A DNA stretch of 64,000 nucleotides from an uncultured Marinoscillum sp. (GTDB lineage: Bacteria > Bacteroidota > Bacteroidia > Cytophagales > MED-G16). The DNA lies in assembly GCA_902529805.1 (NCBI GenBank), contig CABZXU010000002.1, positions 1 through 64,000 of the forward strand, read 5' to 3'. Below are positions 40,240 through 50,190 of the stretch, in pieces. The stretch's first letter is position 1. Each line of letters starts with the position of its first letter. The position numbers were made by a program, and so were the translations under genes. The notes below the pieces were generated by a model, which searched no databases, was not told where the DNA came from, and was given only the letters and a program-made list of their open reading frames with translations.

Positions 40240-40875
40240 ATGAGTGCACAAAAAATTATATCCTCTCTAATTTCAATTAATTCTATAAAAATTAATTTGA
40301 AAAATCCATATGTCTGGGCCTCTGGATGGAAGTCACCAATATATTGCGATAATAGAATATCCCTATCATATCCAAAAATAAGAGATAATATTACTGCTCA
40401 GTTGGTTAATAAAATTACCTCAAGTTTCAACAAAATAGATGCTATAGCAGGTGTAGCAACTGCTGGAATACCACAAGCTTCACTTGTTGCAAAAGAGCTT
40501 AATTTACCTTTGGTTTATGTGAGATCAAATGCAAAAAAACATGGCATGAAAAACATGATCGAAGGAGATCTGAAAATTAACTCTAATGTATTAGTTATAG
40601 AAGATTTGATTTCTACAGGTGGAAGTTCATTAAAAGCGATTGATGCCATAAAAGAAAGAAAGTGTAATGTTTTAGGCTTAATATGTATATTTAATTACAG
40701 TTTTGAAATTTCTAAAACCAATTTTAAATCCAATAGTATAAAAGTTATCAGTCTGTGTAATTATTATGATTTAATTGAATTCGTAAAAATAAAAAAAATA
40801 ATTAGTTCAAAAGAAATAGAATTTTTAGAAAATTGGAGAAAAAATCCAGATATGTGGACTAATTATAGTAGTTAA
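40240..40875 (+). CDS. pyrE: Orotate phosphoribosyltransferase
   Basis: 'WASGWKSPIYCDNRISLSYPKIRD', 'IAGVATAGIPQASLVA', PRPP motif 'VLVIEDLISTGGSS'. Confidence 0.96.
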   Translation: MSAQKIISSLISINSIKINLKNPYVWASGWKSPIYCDNRISLSYPKIRDNITAQLVNKITSSFNKIDAIAGVATAGIPQASLVAKELNLPLVYVRSNAKKHGMKNMIEGDLKINSNVLVIEDLISTGGSSLKAIDAIKERKCNVLGLICIFNYSFEISKTNFKSNSIKVISLCNYYDLIEFVKIKKIISSKEIEFLENWRKNPDMWTNYSS

Positions 40876-41429
40876 TTTTCAAGATAAGATAATTCTACAG
40901 GAATTATTGGGTCTATAGGATCTAATTTAGAAAAAGCTATTTTTGATAATCTAATTAGTATTTTTTGATTCGAACCAGTATCAGGCAATTTTCCAATAAC
41001 TCTGACCATAACCTTTAAATCATTCATTTGATTTCTGACAAAAAGAATAGATCCAACTTTTGCACTTTTATGCAAAGCTAAATACTTAGTTGACTCCATA
41101 GGTTCTTCTATTGAAGATGCAAAACCTTCTTCTTTCAAAATTCCTGGAAATTTTTCTTTATATGTTTTTTCAGTTCTTTCAGATTTTATATTTGCTGATT
41201 GAGTAATAACGATAATTTTTTGATTAACAGAAAGATTGTTATTTCTAAGATTATTCCAGTTTTTTAAATCATCAATAGAAAGATTATATTTTTTTGAAAT
41301 GGAAAATAATGTTTCTCCTTTCCCAACATTATGAACAATTGTATCATTTAATTCACTTGAAAATGATTCAAAGTAAAACAAATTAAAAAATAAAATTAAA
41401 AGACAGAATTTATAGTTTATAAAAAACAT
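40872..41429 (-). CDS. LysM protein with RlpA-like (double-psi beta-barrel) C-terminal region
   Basis: LysM 'HNVGKGETLFSISKKYNLSIDDLKNWNNLRNNNLSVNQKIIV'; 'ALHKSAKVGSILFVRNQMNDLKVMVRVIGKLPDTGSNQKILIRLS'. Confidence 0.82.
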   Translation of the reverse strand: MFFINYKFCLLILFFNLFYFESFSSELNDTIVHNVGKGETLFSISKKYNLSIDDLKNWNNLRNNNLSVNQKIIVITQSANIKSERTEKTYKEKFPGILKEEGFASSIEEPMESTKYLALHKSAKVGSILFVRNQMNDLKVMVRVIGKLPDTGSNQKILIRLSKIAFSKLDPIDPIIPVELSYLEN

Positions 41430-41457
41430 TTAACTAGTAATGTATTAATTTAGTACT

Positions 41458-42810
41458 ATGAAACTAGATCATAAAATAATTTATATTTTTTTACTAATAT
41501 TCATTGTGCTTAAAATTAATACTTCTTTTTCGCAAGAGAAAAAACTTAACGTTCTTCTTGTTGAAATAAAACAAAATATAGATCCAAGAATAAATAGGTA
41601 TACAAAACTAATGTTAGAAGAAGTTGAAAAAAAAGATTATGATATGATAATTATTGAAATGGATACTTATGGTGGTGCTCTAAATGATGCTGATGATATT
41701 AGAACAAGAATATTAGACTTTGATAAGCCAATTTACTCATGGATAAATAAGGACGCTGCATCAGCTGGAGCCTTGATTTCAATTGCTTGTGATAGTATTT
41801 ACATGAGCAGTGGAGCAAGTATTGGCGCTGCAACTGTTGTAACTGCTGATGGAAATGCTGCACCTGACAAATATCAGTCATATATGAGATCAATAATGAG
41901 ATCTACTGCTGAGGCTAAAAACAGAGACCCAAATATTGCTGAGGCAATGGTTGATCAAGATGTTAAAATAGATAGTTTATCTCAAGAAGGAAAAGTGATA
42001 ACATTTTCTACATCTGAAGCTATTAAAAACGGATTTTGTGAAGCAGAAATTAATTCAATAGATGAATTAATGAACCACTTGAATTATGATAATTATGAAA
42101 TTAATAAATTTCAACTAAGTTCTACTGAAAATATTATTTCCTTTTTCTTGAATCCCATGATAAGTAGTGTTTTAATTCTTATCATTTTAGGAGGAATTTA
42201 CTTTGAACTTCAAACTCCTGGTGTTGGATTTCCAATAATGGCTGCAATTATAGCTGGTATTTTATATCTAACTCCATACTATCTCAATGGCCTTGCAGAA
42301 AATTGGGAAATATTAATGTTTTTAGTTGGAATAATATTAATTGGTATTGAAATTTTTGTTATTCCTGGATTTGGTTTTTTTGGTATTTTAGGATTATTAT
42401 TTACAATCAGTTCCCTAGTGTTAATAATGGTTAATAATGATTTTCTCGATTTTACTTTTGTTTTTCCAACCGAACTTTTTAATGCGACAGGTTCAGTTCT
42501 TCTTGCTGTTCTTGGGTTTATAGTTCTTTTGTTTTTTGGTGGAGTCAAGATATCTGAATCTCAATATTTTAAAAAAATATCTCTAGATAATATTCAAGAT
42601 TCAGACAAAGGATTCACATCAAAAATAAATAATAATGATATAATAGGTAAAAAAGGCAAATCATTTACGATTCTTAGGCCTAGTGGAAAAGTTATAATTG
42701 AGAACAAAATATTTGACGCTTCAACTTCTGGAGAATACATTGATAAAAATAAAAATATTGAGGTAGTAGAAAATGAAGGTACATCAATAAAAGTTAAACA
42801 AATAACCTAG
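41458..42810 (+). CDS. NfeD family membrane protein with N-terminal ClpP-fold serine protease domain
   Basis: 'IIEMDTYGGALNDADDIRTRI', 'KDAASAGALISIACDSIYMSSGASIGAA', C-terminal NfeD domain. Confidence 0.9.
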   Translation: MKLDHKIIYIFLLIFIVLKINTSFSQEKKLNVLLVEIKQNIDPRINRYTKLMLEEVEKKDYDMIIIEMDTYGGALNDADDIRTRILDFDKPIYSWINKDAASAGALISIACDSIYMSSGASIGAATVVTADGNAAPDKYQSYMRSIMRSTAEAKNRDPNIAEAMVDQDVKIDSLSQEGKVITFSTSEAIKNGFCEAEINSIDELMNHLNYDNYEINKFQLSSTENIISFFLNPMISSVLILIILGGIYFELQTPGVGFPIMAAIIAGILYLTPYYLNGLAENWEILMFLVGIILIGIEIFVIPGFGFFGILGLLFTISSLVLIMVNNDFLDFTFVFPTELFNATGSVLLAVLGFIVLLFFGGVKISESQYFKKISLDNIQDSDKGFTSKINNNDIIGKKGKSFTILRPSGKVIIENKIFDASTSGEYIDKNKNIEVVENEGTSIKVKQIT

Positions 42811-43526
42811 TGAGATATATTGCCGTAATTCCTTCTAGGATGGAATCAAAAAGACTTCCTGGAAAACCTTTAAAAAAAATTGGAAAGAAGTCTATGATTC
42901 AAAGGGTATATGAACAATCTATAAGATGTAAAAGATTTGAAAAAGTATTTGTAGCTACAGATAGTCAGGAAATAAAAAATCATGTTGAGAATTTTTCGGA
43001 GGTTATAATGACCTCTTCAAAACCTTCCAATGGAACTGAAAGAGTATCTGAAGCACTAAATAAAATAAATATTTCTTATGATTATGTTATAAATATTCAA
43101 GGAGATGAACCTTTTATTAAAAATAATCAAATTGATAATTTAATTGACATATGTGATGGAAAAAATCAGATATGTAGCCTAGTAAAAAAAACTTCATACA
43201 ATGAAGAACTAAAAAAAAATAGTATAATTAAAGTTGTAATGGATAAAGAAAAAAATGCCTTATATTTTTCAAGAAATATAATTCCAAGTTATAATGAAAG
43301 TGCAATTTATTATAAACATATAGGCTTATATGGTTTTAAAAAAAATATAATTGAAAAAATCACAAAACTACCAAAATCAGAACTAGAAAAAATAGAGTCA
43401 TTAGAACAATTGAGATGGTTAGAAAATAATTATAAGATCAAATTAGCTATTACAAAAGAAGACTCTTTTGGTATTGATACCGAAGAGGATTTAATTAATG
43501 CAAATAAAATTGTTTTAAACATTTAA
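42810..43526 (+). CDS. kdsB: 3-deoxy-manno-octulosonate cytidylyltransferase (GTG start overlapping upstream stop)
   Basis: 'VIPSRMESKRLPGKPLKKIGKKSMIQRVYEQ', 'VINIQGDEPFI', 'YFSRNIIP', 'HIGLYGF'. Confidence 0.95.
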   Translation: MRYIAVIPSRMESKRLPGKPLKKIGKKSMIQRVYEQSIRCKRFEKVFVATDSQEIKNHVENFSEVIMTSSKPSNGTERVSEALNKINISYDYVINIQGDEPFIKNNQIDNLIDICDGKNQICSLVKKTSYNEELKKNSIIKVVMDKEKNALYFSRNIIPSYNESAIYYKHIGLYGFKKNIIEKITKLPKSELEKIESLEQLRWLENNYKIKLAITKEDSFGIDTEEDLINANKIVLNI

Positions 43527-43555
43527 AAATTATATTTGTAAAAAAATTAAGATAA

Positions 43556-45337
43556 ATGGATTTTTTAAAAAATATTTTAAAAAATGTTGTAACAAATATC
43601 ATTGGATTCTTTGTTAGTATTTTTTTAATATTTATAATTTTCACTGTAATGGTTGCTGTATTTTCATCATCAGATGATAAATCAGATATTATCGAAGTAA
43701 AAGAAAATTCCATATTATTTATTGATGATATAAGTATAATTGGAGATAGAGATTTAAAAGGTGATGATTTAGATATTGATTTTGGATTTACTTTACCAGG
43801 TTTAAATGAAGACTTAAATAAAGAAAAAATCAGTTTAAGAACTTTTAAAATTTTAATTGATTCAGCAAAAAATGATAACAATATTAGAAGTATTGTTTTA
43901 AATCTCGAAGATGCTTCAATTCCCTTTAATAAATTAAAACAAGTTAGAGATATTTTATCATCATTTAGAGAGTTAAAACCTATTTATTCTCATTCAGATT
44001 ATTATACTAAAAGCTCATATTATCTATCTTCTATTAGTGATTTAATATCTGTGTCACCTCCAGGATTTATAAATATTAGTGGTTTTGGTATTTATGACTT
44101 CTTCTATAAAGAATTGTTTGATGAATTAGGAATTAAAATTGAACTGTTTAGAGTAGGAGAATTTAAAGGAGCTGCAGAAACTTACGTAAGAAATGAATTT
44201 AGTGAAGAAAATAAGAAACAATACTCTGAATTTTTAAATGAAAGATTTGATTTTTATTTGACTGATATATCAGAATCAAGAAATCTAAAAATAAACTCAT
44301 TAATTAATTTTATCAATAATTATGAAACTGAGCTTTTAAGCGATGCAATAAATAATAATTTGGTTGACACATTATTTTATAGTGATCAATTTGATGATTT
44401 TTTAAAATTAAAAATTGATTCTTCATATAATAAAGTTTCATTTTTAGACTATAAAACAACAGTTAAAACTAAAAATAATTACTCCAAGGATAAAATTGCT
44501 ATATTGTATGCTTTGGGAGGTATTCTACCTGGCAAAGGAGATGAAGGTATTTTTTCTGAGAGTATAATTAAAGAAATAAAAAAAATAAAAAAAAATAAAA
44601 ACATTAAATCTGTGATTTTTTATATTAATTCAGGAGGAGGAAGTGCATTTGCATCTGATATAATTCACAGAGAAATAGAACTTTTAAATAAAAAGAAACC
44701 AGTAATTGTTTATATGTCTGATGTTTGCGCATCAGGTGGATACTATATTGGAATGCCAGCCGATACTTTAATTTCATCAAAACATAGCATACTTGGCTCA
44801 ATTGGAGTTTTTGGAGTTGTACCAGATTTATCAGGATTAGTAAAAAATAAGCTAAAAATTAATATTGATGAGATTAAAACCAGCCAAAACATAGGAGAAA
44901 TTAATTTATTAAAACCACTTAATAAAAAAGAAAAGAATCTAGTTCAAAGAGGAGTAAATCAAATATATGATGACTTTTTGAAGGTAGTTTCAATAGGAAG
45001 AAAAATGAGTAAAGAAGATGTAAATGAAATAGCTAGAGGTAGGGTTTATTATGGGGAAAGATCAAAAGAAATTAATTTAGTTGATATTCTTGGCAACATG
45101 GATGATGCAATTAGAATTGCTGCTAATAAAGCTAAAATTGAAAAATATCAAATTGTTGAATATCCAAGACAAAAATCATCAATTGAAAAACTAGTTTCAT
45201 CATTAAACCAAGTTAACTTTATAAATTTAAAATATATTCCAAAAATAGATAATTGGTTAGTCAAATCAATAACTGAAGCTGAATTGTATGATCCAATTCA
45301 TATGAGAATGGAATTTCAATCAGATATATCAAACTAA
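43556..45337 (+). CDS. sppA: Signal peptide peptidase SppA (67K type)
   Basis: 'VFYINSGGGSAFASDIIHREIE' and catalytic 'VYMSDVCASGGYYIGMPADTLISSKHSILGSIGVFG'. Confidence 0.94.
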   Translation: MDFLKNILKNVVTNIIGFFVSIFLIFIIFTVMVAVFSSSDDKSDIIEVKENSILFIDDISIIGDRDLKGDDLDIDFGFTLPGLNEDLNKEKISLRTFKILIDSAKNDNNIRSIVLNLEDASIPFNKLKQVRDILSSFRELKPIYSHSDYYTKSSYYLSSISDLISVSPPGFINISGFGIYDFFYKELFDELGIKIELFRVGEFKGAAETYVRNEFSEENKKQYSEFLNERFDFYLTDISESRNLKINSLINFINNYETELLSDAINNNLVDTLFYSDQFDDFLKLKIDSSYNKVSFLDYKTTVKTKNNYSKDKIAILYALGGILPGKGDEGIFSESIIKEIKKIKKNKNIKSVIFYINSGGGSAFASDIIHREIELLNKKKPVIVYMSDVCASGGYYIGMPADTLISSKHSILGSIGVFGVVPDLSGLVKNKLKINIDEIKTSQNIGEINLLKPLNKKEKNLVQRGVNQIYDDFLKVVSIGRKMSKEDVNEIARGRVYYGERSKEINLVDILGNMDDAIRIAANKAKIEKYQIVEYPRQKSSIEKLVSSLNQVNFINLKYIPKIDNWLVKSITEAELYDPIHMRMEFQSDISN

Positions 45338-46044
45338 ACTTTGTTTAATTTTTGATATATTTTAACAGATAAATAAAATAATAGACTAAGAATAAAAAGG
45401 AAAAACATTGAATTGAGTTCATATAAACTTTCATTTTTTTTGTATAGACCAAGACATTTAAAAAAATAAAAAATTGAAAATATTCCTAGCAAACCATTTT
45501 TTTCATTCAATAAAACTTTTTTATAATTAAAAGATAACTCTGGTGGCACCCATTTTCTAAAATTAGGGATTATAGCTGGAATACTAGATGAATATGATTT
45601 ATACTCATTCTTAAATTTTTTAATAAGATAATCTTCCTCAGCCAAAATAATTGGAATATAAATAAACCAGTAAGAAACTAATGAAAGTATTACAAAGTAT
45701 AAATTATATGTAATTAATGATACTCCAAACCAAATAAGGAAATTACCAAAATACAATGGATGTCTAATAAGTGAATATATACCTGTTTTATTTATTTTTA
45801 AAGCAAGTTGAGATTTAGTATTTCTTCCTGAAGTTTTATCAAAAGAATGACCAACAACGAAGATTCTAATTAATAATCCTATTAAGGAGATTGACAAACA
45901 AGAATTAAACATGAATGAATCTATTTTAATGATTGGAGAAATATAATAGATATAAAAAGCTAATAAAATAATAGGAATTGGAAGGTAACTCCTATATCTA
46001 AAAAAAAAATTTCCTATATTAACAAATAAGTTTTTTTGAATCAT
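45334..46044 (-). CDS. Isoprenylcysteine carboxylmethyltransferase-like / phospholipid methyltransferase family membrane protein
   Basis: 'GIYSLIRHPLYFGNFLIWFGVSL', 'EEDYLIKKFKNEYKSY'. Confidence 0.82.
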   Translation of the reverse strand: MIQKNLFVNIGNFFFRYRSYLPIPIILLAFYIYYISPIIKIDSFMFNSCLSISLIGLLIRIFVVGHSFDKTSGRNTKSQLALKINKTGIYSLIRHPLYFGNFLIWFGVSLITYNLYFVILSLVSYWFIYIPIILAEEDYLIKKFKNEYKSYSSSIPAIIPNFRKWVPPELSFNYKKVLLNEKNGLLGIFSIFYFFKCLGLYKKNESLYELNSMFFLFILSLLFYLSVKIYQKLNKV

Positions 46045-46049
46045 TTTCT

Positions 46050-47828
46050 CTAATTATCAATTTTTAATTCCGAATCTATTATTTTAATTATTGGGACAAA
46101 TTGATTATCATTCATAAAATTGTACTGAAAACTTTCAAAAACATCTCCTTCAATTAATTTTTCGTTACGTAATCCAAACTGAAAATAACTACCATATTTA
46201 TCAACAATCTTTCCTATCATATTAATAAGTCCAAAACCAATAAATAAATTTTCTGAAGGAACCTCACCATAAGAATTAATAATTTTATCTTTAATAAAAT
46301 TTGAAATTTCAGAATTAAAATTGATATATTTTCTACTAATAAAAGAAACATCTAATCGTTTTAATTGATCAAAAGTGTTTACATCATAATTTAGCCAATC
46401 ATCAAAACCCAAAACCGAGATTGTATCATTTCTAACATCAACAGCGCTTAATGTATTAGAACTAAGAAGAGAATTAGATGATACAGTAAATACATGACCT
46501 ATTGAGTCGTCATTAATGTAGAACTTTTCTTCATATTTATATATAGTATCAAGCTTTTCAATTCCTCTTCCATCTTTAACAATCCTACCTGGTATTTCAC
46601 TAATTGAATCTGCTTCTTGTTTTGACAACATAAGTTCATAAGAATTAGTTAATGAATCTAATATTAACCTTGAATCTTCCAAATTTACTTTTTGTTTATA
46701 TATGAAATTAAAGCCATATGATTCCATTTCATTTTCATAAATAGATGCAATTAGAGAATCAACTTTATTATTCTCATAAAATATTATTGCATTTTTATTT
46801 TTATTAAATTTTTCTCTTGCATAATTAGCAGCTTTTATCGCTAAAGTCTTATTACTTGGTAGAAAAAGCATTGCATACTTATTATTATCAATAATTTCAT
46901 TATTATTTGATAAAGGGTTAATCATAAATATCTTATTTTCAAGACAATATTGACTAACTAATTTTACAGGACTTGAGTATAAAGGGCCAATTATCAAATC
47001 CATCTTATTAAAATAACTTGATTTCAAAATATCTTTTACAACGTTTGGATCTCTTTTGGTATCATATGGATATAATTTTATGTTGACTCCCAATGAATCT
47101 AAATGATTTATAGCAATTCTCATTCCGTTATATAAATCCATAATAAACTTATTTTTTCTTACAATAGATAATTTATCATTTTCATTATACATAAACGGTA
47201 ATAAAACAGCTATTTTAAAAATATAATTTTCATTATCAATAAATAAATTTTCTTTAGATACATTAGAAAGAATATTTTGAATTTTATTAATTATATTTTT
47301 ATCTAAGGGTTCATTTAATAATTTTCTACCAAAATATTTTGATATCACATTGTTATTTGGATAAATTTCATGCCATTTTCTTAACTTATTAAAATCATTT
47401 ATTTTTTCAACTTTTTGATCTAAAAAATTATAAAGATCATTTTTTATATTATTCGATTTAATATCAGAAAATATTTTGAAAGAAAATTCATATTCATTTT
47501 TTTCTAATAGTAATCTTACAAGCCAATAATTAACTTCATCAATTTGAGGCCAACTTGAATGATTAGATTTTATATTCTCAAATTTTCCTTGAGCACTTTC
47601 AAATTTATATAAATTAAAATCACATAGCCCAGAATAATAAATTGAATAAATTTTAAATTCATTATCAGAAGACCCTAGGGAATCAAAATAAAATATTGCT
47701 TCTGAGTAGTTTTTTTGATAAAAAAGTTTTTTGCCATTTATAAAAGTTTCATAAGCATCCTGAGAAAATAATAAGTGAAAAGGGTAAAATATTATGATTA
47801 ATTGAAATACAGCTTTGTTAATTTTCAT
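46050..47828 (-). CDS. TPR-like plus periplasmic-binding-fold (Peripla_BP_6-like) exported protein
   Basis: N-terminal repeats 'GKKLFYQKNYSEAIFYFDSL...'; 'KIAVLLPFMYNENDKLSIVRKNKFIMDLYNGMRIAINHL', 'DLIIGPLYSSPVKLVSQYCLENKIFMINPLS'. Confidence 0.75.
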   Translation of the reverse strand: MKINKAVFQLIIIFYPFHLLFSQDAYETFINGKKLFYQKNYSEAIFYFDSLGSSDNEFKIYSIYYSGLCDFNLYKFESAQGKFENIKSNHSSWPQIDEVNYWLVRLLLEKNEYEFSFKIFSDIKSNNIKNDLYNFLDQKVEKINDFNKLRKWHEIYPNNNVISKYFGRKLLNEPLDKNIINKIQNILSNVSKENLFIDNENYIFKIAVLLPFMYNENDKLSIVRKNKFIMDLYNGMRIAINHLDSLGVNIKLYPYDTKRDPNVVKDILKSSYFNKMDLIIGPLYSSPVKLVSQYCLENKIFMINPLSNNNEIIDNNKYAMLFLPSNKTLAIKAANYAREKFNKNKNAIIFYENNKVDSLIASIYENEMESYGFNFIYKQKVNLEDSRLILDSLTNSYELMLSKQEADSISEIPGRIVKDGRGIEKLDTIYKYEEKFYINDDSIGHVFTVSSNSLLSSNTLSAVDVRNDTISVLGFDDWLNYDVNTFDQLKRLDVSFISRKYINFNSEISNFIKDKIINSYGEVPSENLFIGFGLINMIGKIVDKYGSYFQFGLRNEKLIEGDVFESFQYNFMNDNQFVPIIKIIDSELKIDN

Positions 47829-47837
47829 AAAAATAAA

Positions 47838-49361
47838 TTATTCCCATTCTATTGTTGCAGGAGGTTTTGAGGAAATATCAAAAACAACCCGATTTACACC
47901 TCTTACTTTATTAATTATTTCATTCGACACCTTTGATAAAAAATCTGAGGATAATTTTGACCAATCTGCAGTCATACCATCCAAACTATTTACAGCTCTT
48001 AAAACAACAACATTTTCATAGGTTCTTTCATCGCCCATGACTCCAACAGACTTAATAGGTAAAAAGATGACGCCAGCTTGCCAAATATCATTATAAAGAT
48101 TTTCCTTTATTAATGAAGATATAAAAATATGATCAGCCTCTTGAAGTATTTTAATTCTTTTTTCTGTCACTTCCCCCAAAATTCTTATAGCTAAACCTGG
48201 CCCTGGAAAAGGATGTCTATTCAATATATTTTTAGGAATATTTAAAGAAATACCAATTTTTCTAACCTCATCTTTAAACAATGTATTTAAAGGTTCTATA
48301 ATCTTTAAGTTCATTTTTTTTGGTAATCCTCCAACATTATGATGTGATTTAATAGTTGCAGAAGGACCTTTAACAGATACTGATTCAATTATATCAGGAT
48401 AAATAGTTCCTTGAGCCAACCATTTTGCATTTTTAATTTTTTTTGACTCTTGTTCAAAAATGTCAATAAAAGTTTTACCTATAGCCTTTCTTTTTACCTC
48501 AGGATCAATTTTCCCTTTCAATGAAGAATAGAATTTATTTTTTGCATTTACGCCTATCACATTTAAACCTAAATTTTTATATGATCTTAAAACATTTTCA
48601 TATTCATTTTTTCTTAGTAAACCATTGTCAACAAATACACAAACTAGATTATCTCCTACAGCACTATTTATTAAAAAAGCAGCAACTGATGAATCAACTC
48701 CACCAGATAAACCCAATATCACCTTGTCATTTTTAAGTTTATTTTTTATTTCAAGAATAGAGGTATTAATAAATTTCTTAGAAGTCCAGCTTCCTTTACA
48801 TCCACAGATGCTGAAAGTAAAATTTTTTAAGATTTTAGATCCATGAACTGTGTGTGTAACTTCAGGATGGAATTGTAAGCCATATATTTTATGTTTTTTT
48901 ACTTTGTAAGCAGCTACATTAACATCATTGGTGCTTGAAATAATTTCTAAATCGCTTGAAACATCTGTAATACTATCACCATGACTCATCCATACAATTG
49001 AATCTAATTTAATATTATTTAAAATTTTACTTTTTTTTCTAATACTTATTTTGGCTCTTCCATATTCTCTGGTATTAGATTGAGAAATTTTACAGTTAAA
49101 TTTTTTTGCAATTAATTGAGCTCCATAACAAATTCCAAGAATTGGTATTTCAGGAAATTTTAGAAAATTAAAATTTGGCGAATCATTATTATTTACAGAG
49201 TAGGGGCTTCCTGAAAGGATGATTCCTTTTATTTTATTATCTACTTTTGGGAATGCATTGAAAGGATGTATTTCACAATAAACATTAAGTTCTCTAATCC
49301 TCCTAGCAATTAGTTGTGTATATTGAGATCCAAAATCAATAATTAAAATTTTTTCTTCCAT
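47838..49361 (-). CDS. guaA: GMP synthase (glutamine-hydrolysing)
   Basis: 'ILIIDFGSQYTQLIARRIREL', 'ILGICYGAQLIA', 'LGLSGGVDSSVAAFLI', 'HPFPGPGLAIRILGEV', C-terminal 'SSKPPATIEWE'. Confidence 0.97.
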   Translation of the reverse strand: MEEKILIIDFGSQYTQLIARRIRELNVYCEIHPFNAFPKVDNKIKGIILSGSPYSVNNNDSPNFNFLKFPEIPILGICYGAQLIAKKFNCKISQSNTREYGRAKISIRKKSKILNNIKLDSIVWMSHGDSITDVSSDLEIISSTNDVNVAAYKVKKHKIYGLQFHPEVTHTVHGSKILKNFTFSICGCKGSWTSKKFINTSILEIKNKLKNDKVILGLSGGVDSSVAAFLINSAVGDNLVCVFVDNGLLRKNEYENVLRSYKNLGLNVIGVNAKNKFYSSLKGKIDPEVKRKAIGKTFIDIFEQESKKIKNAKWLAQGTIYPDIIESVSVKGPSATIKSHHNVGGLPKKMNLKIIEPLNTLFKDEVRKIGISLNIPKNILNRHPFPGPGLAIRILGEVTEKRIKILQEADHIFISSLIKENLYNDIWQAGVIFLPIKSVGVMGDERTYENVVVLRAVNSLDGMTADWSKLSSDFLSKVSNEIINKVRGVNRVVFDISSKPPATIEWE

Positions 49362-49474
49362 TTGCAAAATTAAACTTCATCATAAAATTATACGAATTAT
49401 ATGTGAAATTTATATTTTAATTATATCTTATAAATAAAAATCTATCAAATAATTATATAAAATCTAATTTAATT

Positions 49475-50185
49475 ATGGGAAGAGCATTTGAATACAGAAG
49501 AGCCGCAAAAGAAAAAAGATGGGATAAAATGTCAAAAATTTTTCCAAAACTATCAAAAGCTATAACAGTAGCCGTTAAAGAAGGTGGATCAGATCCAGAA
49601 ATGAATTCAAAACTTAGAGCTGCTATTCAAAATGCAAAATCCCAAAATATGCCAAAAGAAAATATTAACTCTGCAATAAAAAGGTCTAATAACAAAGATT
49701 TTAAAGATTTTGAAGAAATTACATATGAAGGAAAGGGGCCACATGGGGTTCTTGTTATCATAGAATGTGCAACTGATAATACAATAAGGACAACAGCAAA
49801 TATTAAATCATATTTTAATAAATCTGAAGGTTCGCTAGTACCACCAGGATCTTTAGAATATATGTTTGAAAGAAAATCAGTTTTTAATATTAAAAAATCA
49901 ATCGAAATAAATTTAGAACAATTAGAGCTTAATTTAATTGATTTTGGTTTAGAAGAAATAATTAGGGATAAAGATGATATAATTATATATGGAGATTTTA
50001 AGAACTTTGGATTATTAAATAAAGGAATTTTAAAAAATAATTTAAATATTAACAAATCAGAAGTTAGAAGAATAGCAAATAATCCAATTAATTATAATGA
50101 AGAACAAATAATTGATATTGAAAAAATGCTCGACAAAATAGATGATGATGATGATGTTCAAAATGTATTTACAAATATTTTATAA
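49475..50185 (+). CDS. YebC/PmpR (TACO1) family protein
   Basis: '[38 protein letters not shown]', '[12 protein letters not shown]', '[19 protein letters not shown]'. Confidence 0.95.
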   Translation: MGRAFEYRRAAKEKRWDKMSKIFPKLSKAITVAVKEGGSDPEMNSKLRAAIQNAKSQNMPKENINSAIKRSNNKDFKDFEEITYEGKGPHGVLVIIECATDNTIRTTANIKSYFNKSEGSLVPPGSLEYMFERKSVFNIKKSIEINLEQLELNLIDFGLEEIIRDKDDIIIYGDFKNFGLLNKGILKNNLNINKSEVRRIANNPINYNEEQIIDIEKMLDKIDDDDDVQNVFTNIL

Positions 50186-50190
50186 GTAAA

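Noticed and set aside
46050-47828. Annotation as amino-acid ABC transporter substrate-binding protein
   Set aside because: No ABC permease or ATPase genes nearby and an N-terminal repeat domain; kept as a binding-fold protein of unknown role
49365-49372. TAATTTTG (minus strand) -7-like box in front of guaA
   Set aside because: Would place the transcription start almost at the ATG and no -33 TTG is at a suitable distance
50140-50160. GATGATGATGATGATG microsatellite
   Set aside because: Encodes an Asp run near the YebC C-terminus; no frame break or sign of phase variation
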